A DNA stretch of 64,000 nt from Bifidobacterium aerophilum. Its GTDB lineage: Bacteria > Actinomycetota > Actinomycetes > Actinomycetales > Bifidobacteriaceae. The notes under the pieces are model-generated. The model was not told where the DNA came from. It searched no databases and saw only the letters and a program-made list of their open reading frames with translations. The DNA lies in contig NZ_WHZW01000010.1 of the NCBI RefSeq assembly GCF_010667685.1, positions 1-64,000 of the forward strand, given 5' to 3'. Positions within the stretch are counted from its first letter, which is position 1. Every line of letters starts with the position of its first letter. Below, piece after piece: positions 47,633-55,450 of this stretch. A program made the translations under genes and the position numbers.

Positions 47633-49657
47633 TCAGATGTCGTAGCGCCAGGACTTGTCGGTGATGACGCGGGCCATCGCCAGGCCGATCGGCAGGCAGA
47701 TGATGACCATGAACGCACGGAACGCCCAGTCGAGCGCGTTCAGCGTCTGGAAGCTGCCGAGATACCACATCGCGCGGTACATATACATGCCCGGCACCAT
47801 GATGACGATCGACGGCACGGTCAGGCAGATGCGCGGATAGCCGAGGTGCGGCGGCAGCCAGCCCTTGCGCACCGACGAGCGCCACACGGTGGCGAGGATG
47901 CCGGCCAGAAACGCGCCGATGAACGCGCCCGCCTCGGCGGGCACGCCCATGTCCACGATCTCGAGGCGCAGCGTATCGGTGACCATGCCGATCACGGCGG
48001 CCGTCAGGCACATGCGCTGCGGCGAGTTGAACATCACGGAGAAGCCCCACACGCCAAGGAACGCGAACACCGCGCGCAGCAGCATGTTGACCCATGGATT
48101 GAGCCCGAGCGGCTCGAATCCCTGCGGGTTCAGGTGCACGATCGTGGCGACCATCCATCCGGCGAGCGTAGCCATGAGGATGATGCACAGCACGTAGGTC
48201 ACGCGCTGCACGCCAGACGGGAAGTCGATCTTCGCCATGTCAAGCCCGCCCGTGATGAGCGGGAACCCGGGGATGACGAACAGCATCGCGCCGATGTACG
48301 CGGTGTCGTGCTGCAACGCGACCGGGTCGAACAGGCCGATCAGGCGCAGCATGCCCGTGCACGCGAGCGCCGCAACGGCAACGCACACGAACGTGACGAA
48401 GAACTGGTTGAGATGGCGCTTGAACAGCAGTCGGCGCAGCCAGTGGCCGAGCCCGGCGCCGACGAACGCGCCGACCATGTCGTACGGGCCGCCGCCGAGC
48501 AGGAACACGAAGGATGCGCAGGCGATCGCGGATGCGAGGCCGGCGAAGGCGGGGGAGTAGAGCGGCTTGCGGCGTTCGATCATGTCGAGCCGCTGATGGG
48601 CCTGACGCACGGTGATGCCGGGACGGCCGGAGACATGTTCCCGGCCGACGTGGTCGAAATGTTCGGCGTATTGGCCTTTCGGCGGCTTGTGAGCGTGCTT
48701 GCGTGCGTCGGGCGCGGTCGGGATGAACCCGCCGTCCGGGGCCGGATGATGCTTGACGTGGTCGCGGATCGGTCGGGATTCCGCTGTCGAACGGCCTGGA
48801 TGACCGGCCGCCTGGCCTGCGGCCACCGGATCCGCGGAGGCCGGACCCTCATCGGCGACTTCCGGCCGGGCATCACCGGAGATCCGATAATCCTCGGCTG
48901 ACGCGCCGGCCTGCGCCGCCTCGTCTTTCTCCGCCTGTTCGACGGCTGCCCGCGCTGCGAGCGACTGCGTCATCGCGGACTGCGACCAGTCGGTTTCGTG
49001 GACGTGCAGCTGGTGCGCCCGCGGATCGCCCGGATCCGCATGCTGGCTGGCGGCTTCAAGCGCGTCGAGTACGGCGTCCTGGCCCGGTTCAGGGGCGGAC
49101 GTCCCAGCACCCGCGCCTTTCTCGTGCTTCTCCTCCTCGCGCAGCTGCTTGGCGAGCTGGGCCGACACCTGCGAGGCGTCTTTGGTGTCGAGGTGCTGCA
49201 TGAGCCCCTTCGACACTTCGGGCCGGCTGTGGTACATGGAATCCTCGCCGAGGTTGACGCTGAACCAGTCGGCGAAGTGTTCGAGCAGCCAGATGCGTTC
49301 GGTGTTGACGCCGGTGGACGGCAGGTCGATGACTTCGGTGATGCGGTCCTTGCCGTCGGTGCAGGCCGCCTCGATGTCGGTGAGGTTGACGTCGGCGCGC
49401 ACGTGCACGCCGAGCGGGTAGGCGATGCGGTGCATCATCTCGCGCACGCGGAACGATCCGGTGCCGGCGGACAGGTCGAGCAGGCCGACGCGCACGATGA
49501 CGCTGGCTTTCGCGGCGATGCCCGCTTCGGTGATGGGTTTGTCCCAGTCACGCTCGATGTCTTCCATGTCGAGCGGGATGGAATGCGTGTGGAAATGCTG
49601 TACCGCGACGGCGCTGCTCTCGCCGTCCTCTCGTTCGTATTGATGCCCTTGACTCAC
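47633..49657 (-). CDS. ThrE-family threonine/serine exporter with long N-terminal region
   Basis: A 674-residue protein. The C-terminal half has about ten hydrophobic helices with the ThrE/DUF1212 motif PGFPLITGGLDMAK and a second half ending MVPGMYMYRAMWYL. The N-terminal half is hydrophilic: a conserved cytoplasmic part (RVGLLDLSAGTGSFRVREMMHRIAYPLGVHVRADVNLTDIE, about 57-97) plus an insert of about 200 residues rich in His, Ala, Glu and Pro. Corynebacterium ThrE is about 490 residues, so this is much longer. It exports threonine and serine. The start is taken as GTG 49657 but lacks a clear ribosome site; ATG 49567 is possible. Confidence 0.87.
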   Translation of the reverse strand: MSQGHQYEREDGESSAVAVQHFHTHSIPLDMEDIERDWDKPITEAGIAAKASVIVRVGLLDLSAGTGSFRVREMMHRIAYPLGVHVRADVNLTDIEAACTDGKDRITEVIDLPSTGVNTERIWLLEHFADWFSVNLGEDSMYHSRPEVSKGLMQHLDTKDASQVSAQLAKQLREEEKHEKGAGAGTSAPEPGQDAVLDALEAASQHADPGDPRAHQLHVHETDWSQSAMTQSLAARAAVEQAEKDEAAQAGASAEDYRISGDARPEVADEGPASADPVAAGQAAGHPGRSTAESRPIRDHVKHHPAPDGGFIPTAPDARKHAHKPPKGQYAEHFDHVGREHVSGRPGITVRQAHQRLDMIERRKPLYSPAFAGLASAIACASFVFLLGGGPYDMVGAFVGAGLGHWLRRLLFKRHLNQFFVTFVCVAVAALACTGMLRLIGLFDPVALQHDTAYIGAMLFVIPGFPLITGGLDMAKIDFPSGVQRVTYVLCIILMATLAGWMVATIVHLNPQGFEPLGLNPWVNMLLRAVFAFLGVWGFSVMFNSPQRMCLTAAVIGMVTDTLRLEIVDMGVPAEAGAFIGAFLAGILATVWRSSVRKGWLPPHLGYPRICLTVPSIVIMVPGMYMYRAMWYLGSFQTLNALDWAFRAFMVIICLPIGLAMARVITDKSWRYDI

Positions 49658-49964
49658 GTTTTCAGGTTTACCGCGCGCCGTGGGCGAGTGCGACGACGGT
49701 CATATTCGAGTCCGTATCGTGGATATCCATATCTCATATCCGCACCCTGTACCGATACATCCACGCAGCGCAACCGAACACGGATTCATGTTCGCATCCC
49801 ACACCCCGAACCTCGTAACGAAAGTGTCGATAACCCGGTTTTACAATGGCCCCACAACCGTTGAACCAACGGCTTTGGGTTCGCAACGACCGACTAACAC
49901 AACCGCGGAGGAGCCGCGGATGGTCGGCAGACCGAACAACCGGGAGTTCAGCAAAGGAGGTCTG
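49658..49964. promoter_or_regulatory. Divergent promoter region of thrE-like and ppc
   Basis: A 307-bp gap with no supported gene. TACAAT at 49842-49847 in TTTTACAATGG could be the ppc -10 element, which would give an mRNA leader of about 110 nt. Nothing else stands out. Confidence 0.35.
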
Positions 49965-52718
49965 ATGACAACTAATGATCAGCAGATCACGCCCGCCGAC
50001 GCCACGATCGTGACGTCCGGTCTGGGGACCAAAGGCCCCGAAGAGCGTGATCTTCCCGAGTCGCTCAAATACGACATGGACCTGTGTCTGCGCATTCTGC
50101 GCGATGTCTTGGGCGAATTCGATCCCGAACTTCTCTCCACGTTCGACACGGTGCGCAATTACGCCGTGGAGGCCAGCGCCGAGCATTTCGAAGGCATGCT
50201 TGACCCGAATCCCGATCAGGACGGGCTCAAGAAGGCCGTGGAGACCATCGACAACATGTCGCTGCATGACGCGCAGCTGCTTGCCCGCGCGTTCACCACG
50301 TACTTCCATCTGGCGAACCTGAGCGAGGAGAACTATCGCGTCTCCGTGCTGCGCCAGCGCGAGAACGAGGTCTCCGGCGATCAGGCGTACGATCCGGTGA
50401 ACGAGATGACCTCCGCCTACCACCAGCTCATCAATGAGATGGGACCGGCCAAGGCGAAGGACCTGCTCGAAAAGCTCGAGTTCCATCCGGTGTTCACCGC
50501 GCACCCGACCGAGGCCCGCCGCAAGGCGGTCGAAGGCAAGATCCGCCGCATCGCCGAACTGCTCGAGGAGCACCGCACGCTGGGCGGCTCCGACCGCAAG
50601 GAGAACAGCCGCCGTCTGTACAACGAGATCGACGCCCTGTTCCGCACTTCGCCGATCGCGCTCAAGAAGCCGACCCCGGTCGAGGAAGCCGACACGATCC
50701 TCGACATCTTCGACAACACGCTGTTCCACACGATCCCGGCCGTCTACCGTCGTTTCGACGACTGGGTCCTCGGCGACAAGGCCGGCCTGGTCGAACCGGT
50801 GTGCCCCGCGTTCTTCCACCCGGGCAGCTGGATCGGCTCCGACCGCGACGGCAACCCGAACGTCACCGCGAAGGTCAGCCGCCAGGTCGCCCGCAAGTTC
50901 TCCGATCACGTGATCGGCGCCCTTGAGGAGGCCACCCGCACGGTCGGCCGCAACCTGACCATGGAAGCCGGCACCACGCCGGCCAGCGCCGAGCTGCTCA
51001 ACCTGTGGAACCACCAGAAGGAAATGAGCGAGCGTCTGACCGACAAGGCCGCACTGATCTCCACCAAGGAGATGCACCGCGCCGTCATGCTGGTCATGGC
51101 CGATCGACTGCACTACACGATCGAACGCGACGCCGACCTCATGTACCATTCGGCCGAGGACTTCCTCGCCGACCTCAAGGTCGTCCAGCGTTCGCTGGCC
51201 GAGGCGGGCGCCAAGCGTTCCGCGTACGGCCCGCTGCAGGACCTGATCTGGCAGACCGAGACGTTCGGCTTCCACATGGTCGAGATGGAATTCCGCCAGC
51301 ATTCCGTCGTGCACGCGCGTGCGCTCGAGGACATCCGCGAGCACGGCCTGCATGGCGAACGCGGCCCGCTGCAGCCGATGACGCACGAGGTGCTCGACAC
51401 GTTCCGCGCGCTCGGTTCGATCCAGAAGCGCAACGGCATCAAGGCCGCGCGCCGTTACATCATCTCGTTCACGAAGTCCGCTCAGAACGTGCGCGACGTG
51501 TACGAGCTGAACCGCCTCGCGTTCGCGCATCCCGAGGACGTGCCGACCATCGACGTGATCCCGCTGTTCGAGCAGCTTGAGGATCTGGAGCATTCGGTGG
51601 ACGTGCTTGAGGAGATCGTCAAGATCCCCGAGGTGCAGGCTCGCCTGAAGGCCACCGGCAACAAGATGGAGGTCATGCTCGGCTACTCCGATTCCTCGAA
51701 GGACGCCGGCCCGACCACCGCGACGCTCGCGCTGCACTCCGCCGAACAGCGGATCGTCGCGTGGGCCGAAGGCCACAAGATCGACCTGACCCTGTTCCAC
51801 GGCCGCGGCGGCGCCGTCGGCCGTGGCGGTGGCCCCGCGAACCGCGCGGTGCTGGCCCAGCCGAAGGGTTCCGTGAACTGCCGCTTCAAGCTGACCGAGC
51901 AGGGCGAGGTGATCTTCGCCCGTTACGGCAACCCGATCCTGGCCGTGCGCCACATCGAGTCCGTCGCCGCCGCGACGCTGCTGCAGTCCGCGCCGAGCGT
52001 CGAGAAGACGAACACCGAGATGACCGCGAAGTACGCGGACATGACGGCGAAGCTGGACGAGGCCGCGCACAACCGCTTCCTCGACCTGCTGCAGACCCCG
52101 GACTTCGCGCCGTGGTTCTCGACCGTCACGCCGCTGACCGAGGTCGGCCTGCTGCCGATCGGCTCCCGCCCGGCCAAGCGCGGCCTGGGCGCGAAGTCGC
52201 TCGACGATCTGCGTACGATCCCGTGGGTGTTCTCGTGGGCGCAGGCTCGCATCAACCTGGCCGCTTGGTACGGTCTGGGCACCGCGTGCGAACAGTTCGG
52301 CGATCTCGATACGCTGCGTGCAGCGTACGAGGAGTGGCCGCTGTTCTCGACGTTCATCGACAACATCGAGATGTCGCTGGCCAAGACCGACGAACGCATC
52401 GCGAAGATGTACCTCGCGCTGGGCGACGATCCGGAGCTGTCCAAGAAGGTGCTCGACGAGATGGAGCTGACCACGAAGTGGGTGCTCAAGATCGTCGGCG
52501 ACAAGTGGCCGCTGCAGCACCGTCACGTGCTCGGCCAGGCGATCCGCGTGCGTTCCCCGTATGTGGATGCGCTGTCCGTCACGCAGTTCCTCGCCCTGCG
52601 TTCGCTGCGCAAGAAGGTGGACAAGGAAGAGCTCAGCCAGAGCCAGCAGGCAGGCTACATCTACCTGATCCTGTGCACCGTTTCAGGCGTCGCCGCCGGC
52701 CTGCAGAACACGGGCTGA
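49965..52718 (+). CDS. ppc: Phosphoenolpyruvate carboxylase
   Basis: A 917-residue enzyme with the first catalytic motif FTAHPTEARRKAVEGKI (His), WIGSDRDGNPNVT, VMLGYSDSSKDAGPTT, FHGRGGAVGRGGGPA, and the C-terminal QNTG. It fixes bicarbonate onto PEP to make oxaloacetate, the anaplerotic step in bifidobacteria. ATG 49965 is preceded by AAAGGAGG at 49953-49960. A longer in-frame extension upstream was rejected. Its stop codon is the first base of a highly folded 3' region. Confidence 0.97.
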   Translation: MTTNDQQITPADATIVTSGLGTKGPEERDLPESLKYDMDLCLRILRDVLGEFDPELLSTFDTVRNYAVEASAEHFEGMLDPNPDQDGLKKAVETIDNMSLHDAQLLARAFTTYFHLANLSEENYRVSVLRQRENEVSGDQAYDPVNEMTSAYHQLINEMGPAKAKDLLEKLEFHPVFTAHPTEARRKAVEGKIRRIAELLEEHRTLGGSDRKENSRRLYNEIDALFRTSPIALKKPTPVEEADTILDIFDNTLFHTIPAVYRRFDDWVLGDKAGLVEPVCPAFFHPGSWIGSDRDGNPNVTAKVSRQVARKFSDHVIGALEEATRTVGRNLTMEAGTTPASAELLNLWNHQKEMSERLTDKAALISTKEMHRAVMLVMADRLHYTIERDADLMYHSAEDFLADLKVVQRSLAEAGAKRSAYGPLQDLIWQTETFGFHMVEMEFRQHSVVHARALEDIREHGLHGERGPLQPMTHEVLDTFRALGSIQKRNGIKAARRYIISFTKSAQNVRDVYELNRLAFAHPEDVPTIDVIPLFEQLEDLEHSVDVLEEIVKIPEVQARLKATGNKMEVMLGYSDSSKDAGPTTATLALHSAEQRIVAWAEGHKIDLTLFHGRGGAVGRGGGPANRAVLAQPKGSVNCRFKLTEQGEVIFARYGNPILAVRHIESVAAATLLQSAPSVEKTNTEMTAKYADMTAKLDEAAHNRFLDLLQTPDFAPWFSTVTPLTEVGLLPIGSRPAKRGLGAKSLDDLRTIPWVFSWAQARINLAAWYGLGTACEQFGDLDTLRAAYEEWPLFSTFIDNIEMSLAKTDERIAKMYLALGDDPELSKKVLDEMELTTKWVLKIVGDKWPLQHRHVLGQAIRVRSPYVDALSVTQFLALRSLRKKVDKEELSQSQQAGYIYLILCTVSGVAAGLQNTG

Positions 52719-52796
52719 CGTTTGCGTCGGTGTATCGCAACTCACGTTGCGATACACCGGTTGGGAAGCCCTGTGGGCTTCCCAACACGCAAACGT
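52718..52796 (+). ncRNA. Gap-free three-way-junction structure at the ppc 3' end
   Basis: The outer stem 52718-52727/52787-52796 (ACGTTTGCGT) encloses two adjacent hairpins with no unpaired base between them: 52728-52741/52746-52759 (14 bp, loop TCAC) and 52760-52771/52775-52786 (12 bp, loop TGT). All stems are perfect. It starts at the last base of the ppc stop codon. It may be a stable 3' UTR structure or a small RNA; no family was recognised. Confidence 0.7.
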
Positions 52797-52797
52797 A

Positions 52798-52840
52798 GGA
52801 GGTTTTTCGCGTTATAGCGAAGCGCACGCGAAAAACCTCC
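52798..52840. repeat. 14-bp perfect hairpin after the three-way junction
   Basis: Arms GGAGGTTTTTCGCG (52798-52811) and CGCGAAAAACCTCC (52827-52840) flank a 15-nt loop, 2 bp after the three-way junction. It is part of the same structured 3' region. Confidence 0.7.
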
Positions 52841-52848
52841 AGTACAGC

Positions 52849-52885
52849 AAGGTCTCCGCTCCTTCAGCGGAGACCTTTCCTTTTC
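52849..52885 (+). terminator. Terminator of ppc
   Basis: A 12-bp stem AAGGTCTCCGCT/AGCGGAGACCTT with a 5-nt loop, followed by a T-rich tract TTCCTTTTC. It is the last of four consecutive hairpins downstream of ppc. Confidence 0.8.
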
Positions 52886-52914
52886 CCCGCTTCCATCCGC
52901 CTACAATGAATCCC

Positions 52915-53670
52915 ATGCTTCACATCGCCGTAGTCGAAGACGACCCCGCATACGCCCGCACGCTGACCCAGTGTCTTGACCGTTTCGCCGCAGAACATGA
53001 CACTTCCCTGCACTATGACGTGTTCGACGACGGAGCGAAAATCGCCGGCGACTACCGCCCTGTCTACGACATCATTCTCATGGATATCGAGATGCCCGGT
53101 ATGGACGGCATCACCGCCGCAAAGGAAATCCGCAGAATCGATGCCGACGTCGTCATCATCTTCATCACCAGTATGGCGAAATACGCGATCACGGGCTATA
53201 CCGTGCAGGCGAGGGCGTATGTGCTCAAACCCATCAACTATTACGGGCTGTCATTGGAACTGCAAGGCGCCATCAACGCGGTCAACCGCAACCGCAGCCA
53301 ACACGGAAGGTCGCTGCTGTTGCAGACGGGCGGCAGCGTCACGAAGGTCGCGCTGACCGACATCACGTATCTGGAAAGCCGCCGCCATGACCTGTTCATT
53401 CACACGACCGACGGCGTGCTGCGGGTCCGCGGATCGCTGAAGACGATGGAAGGCGAGATCAACGATCCGACGTTCGCCCGGTGCGGCGTGAGTTATGTGG
53501 TGAATCTGGCGCATGTCAGCGGCGTGACCGATGCGAAGGAGGCGATCGTCAACGGCGACCGCGTGCCGATCAGCCGGCAGAAGTACAAGGATTTCATGGC
53601 CGCGCTGGTGATGTATCTGTCAGGCTCGGCATCGGCCAACCGTACGGTTTCACAGGAGGTTTCACGATGA
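52915..53670 (+). CDS. LytTR-family response regulator (AgrA-like)
   Basis: A 251-residue protein. The receiver domain has Asp57 as phosphate acceptor in DIILMDIEMPGMDG and Lys in VLKPINY. The LytTR DNA-binding domain runs from about residue 140 to 235 (ITYLESRRHDLFIHTTDGVLRVRGSLKTMEGEI). A TACAAT box at 52902-52907 ends 7 bp before ATG 52915, so the mRNA is possibly leaderless; ATG 52906 falls inside that box. The next gene overlaps by four bases (ATGA), so the two are one operon. LytTR proteins bind 9-bp direct repeats; such a pair occurs at 58447-58476. Confidence 0.92.
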   Translation: MLHIAVVEDDPAYARTLTQCLDRFAAEHDTSLHYDVFDDGAKIAGDYRPVYDIILMDIEMPGMDGITAAKEIRRIDADVVIIFITSMAKYAITGYTVQARAYVLKPINYYGLSLELQGAINAVNRNRSQHGRSLLLQTGGSVTKVALTDITYLESRRHDLFIHTTDGVLRVRGSLKTMEGEINDPTFARCGVSYVVNLAHVSGVTDAKEAIVNGDRVPISRQKYKDFMAALVMYLSGSASANRTVSQEVSR

Positions 53671-55007
53671 TCGACGCATTGACGATGCCCTTCACGCTGC
53701 TCTGCGGCATGACGGCCGTCTACGGCCTGGTTCCCGCCCGCGCCCGCACCTCAGCCTTCGCGAACGCCAATCCCGCGATCATTGCCCGATCCGCGACGAT
53801 CACGATCGCGCTACTCGTCGTCGCGTTTCTCGCCAAACTCGAATTCGTCAACTTCGACACCAATTCCACCGCGATCGAGGCGCCTCTTTGTCTCCTGCTT
53901 CTGGCGACGTTCACGCTGACCGTGCCGCGCATCCGCCCGATGCAGGCCCTCTACGTCGCCGCATGGGCGCAGATCCTTGCCGAAATGGGATTCGAATGCG
54001 TCGATCTCGTCACCAACGGACTGTCCGAACCGGCGCACGTCGTCTGCCGGACCGTGTTGTCCGTGTTATGCGCGGCCGCATTGTACGCCGCATGCCGACG
54101 CTGGCTTGCGCCGCAACTGCAGGTCAACGGATCGTATCTCATCGGCCGCCGCAAACTCGCGTTCGTCGTGGCGATCGTCATCCTGTTCCTGCTGCTGTCG
54201 AACTATCAGCTGATCTTCCTGCTGATCGGCTCACGCGGCCATTCGTACATGGTGCCCGCGTTCCGTCTCATGACGGGAACGCTAAGCCTCGCCGCACTGT
54301 ATCTGCAAAACGATATCGAGAAACGGCAGCAGGCGCAGCTGGAACTCAACATGGTGCAGCAGCTGTGGCAACGGCAGCAAAGCCAGTACGCAACCGCGAA
54401 GGAAAACATCGACATCATCAACCGCAAGTGCCACGATCTGAAATACCAGTTGGCCGCGTTCCGCGCGATGCGGGGCGACACGTCGCGCGACGACGCCGAA
54501 ATCGATCGCAAACTCGGCGAAGTGGAACGGTCGGTGATGATCTACGACGCGACCTTCGACACCGGCAACCCCGTGCTCGACGTGGTGCTTACCGAGAAAA
54601 GCCTGTATTGCGAGGCTCATCACATCACCATGACGTGCATGGCGGACGGCAAGGCGCTGGATTTTCTCGACAAGGCCGACGTGTACGCGCTGTTCGGCAA
54701 CGCGATCGACAATGCGATAGAAAGCGTGGCGAAACAGCAGGATCCAAACAAGCGTGTGATCCAGGTGTCGGCTTACGCGGACAACGGTTTTCTGATGATC
54801 CGTTTCCGCAACTACTGCGATGTGCCGGTCACGATCGGCGACGACGGTCTGCCGACCACCAGCAAGACGCATGAACCGGGATACCACGGGTACGGTCTGC
54901 GTGGGATTCGCTATACGGCCGAGCAGTACGGCGGCACGATGGACATTCACATCGAGCCGGAATCGTTCACGTTGCGCGTGATGATCCCCGTACCGACCGG
55001 CGCGTGA
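53667..55007 (+). CDS. AgrC-type sensor histidine kinase (GHKL ATPase)
   Basis: A 446-residue membrane kinase with about six hydrophobic helices (1-200), a coiled linker (ALYLQNDIEKRQQAQLELNMVQQLW), the phospho-acceptor His256 in RKCHDLKYQLAAFRAM, and a GHKL domain with an N box (NAIDNAIES) and a G box (GYGLRGIRY). It overlaps the regulator stop by four bases and has AGGAGG 7 bp before its ATG. No AgrB or AgrD homologue is visible, so the signal may not be a thiolactone peptide. A terminator follows at 55093-55141. Confidence 0.92.
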   Translation: MIDALTMPFTLLCGMTAVYGLVPARARTSAFANANPAIIARSATITIALLVVAFLAKLEFVNFDTNSTAIEAPLCLLLLATFTLTVPRIRPMQALYVAAWAQILAEMGFECVDLVTNGLSEPAHVVCRTVLSVLCAAALYAACRRWLAPQLQVNGSYLIGRRKLAFVVAIVILFLLLSNYQLIFLLIGSRGHSYMVPAFRLMTGTLSLAALYLQNDIEKRQQAQLELNMVQQLWQRQQSQYATAKENIDIINRKCHDLKYQLAAFRAMRGDTSRDDAEIDRKLGEVERSVMIYDATFDTGNPVLDVVLTEKSLYCEAHHITMTCMADGKALDFLDKADVYALFGNAIDNAIESVAKQQDPNKRVIQVSAYADNGFLMIRFRNYCDVPVTIGDDGLPTTSKTHEPGYHGYGLRGIRYTAEQYGGTMDIHIEPESFTLRVMIPVPTGA

Positions 55008-55092
55008 CGTTTCTCGTCGTATTTGGCTGCACACGGCGCGAACGCGTCGGCATGCGCATGCGGTAACGCACGGCGCGCGACATACGACAAAG

Positions 55093-55141
55093 CCGGCGCC
55101 GCGGCGGGAACGAGTCCCGTCACGGCGCCGGTCGGGGGAGG
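55093..55141 (-). terminator. Strong hairpin between the kinase and the small membrane protein
   Basis: Stem CCGGCGCCG/CGGCGCCGG (55093-55101 with 55133-55141), with inner GGGAACG/CCCGT pairing. On the minus strand it is followed by CTTTGTC. It serves the convergent genes on both sides. Confidence 0.65.
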
Positions 55142-55150
55142 AGAAGACCG

Positions 55151-55444
55151 TCACTTACCGCCGGTGATCGCCTTGAGCAGCGCGTTCTTGCACATGCACA
55201 GCACGAACACCACCGCGCACACGACGAACGCGATCAGGCTCGGCGTCAGCACCATGTCGTTGGTGCCCGAGGTGAGCACGTAGCCGATGGACCAGCTCAG
55301 GATCTGCACGTTAGTGACGGCAAGCCCGTAGACCACGGCCGCGAGGATGCCGATCGACGCGCTGGCCACGATCAGCAGCAGCCAGACGAGGTTGATGGCC
55401 GGATTGTTCTTCAACGCTTCGTACTTGTTCATCGAGACGTTCAT
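55151..55444 (-). CDS. Small two-helix membrane protein downstream of GH3
   Basis: A 97-residue protein with two long hydrophobic segments (about 18-42 and 68-85) joined by a polar loop, and a Lys-ending C-terminus (KNALLKAITGGK). It starts 6 bp after the GH3 stop; its ribosome site AAAGGACAAG lies inside the end of that gene, so translation is coupled. An ATG four codons later is possible. No family was recognised. It may form part of a membrane complex with the GH3 enzyme. Confidence 0.75.
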   Translation of the reverse strand: MNVSMNKYEALKNNPAINLVWLLLIVASASIGILAAVVYGLAVTNVQILSWSIGYVLTSGTNDMVLTPSLIAFVVCAVVFVLCMCKNALLKAITGGK

Positions 55445-55450
55445 CGTCGA

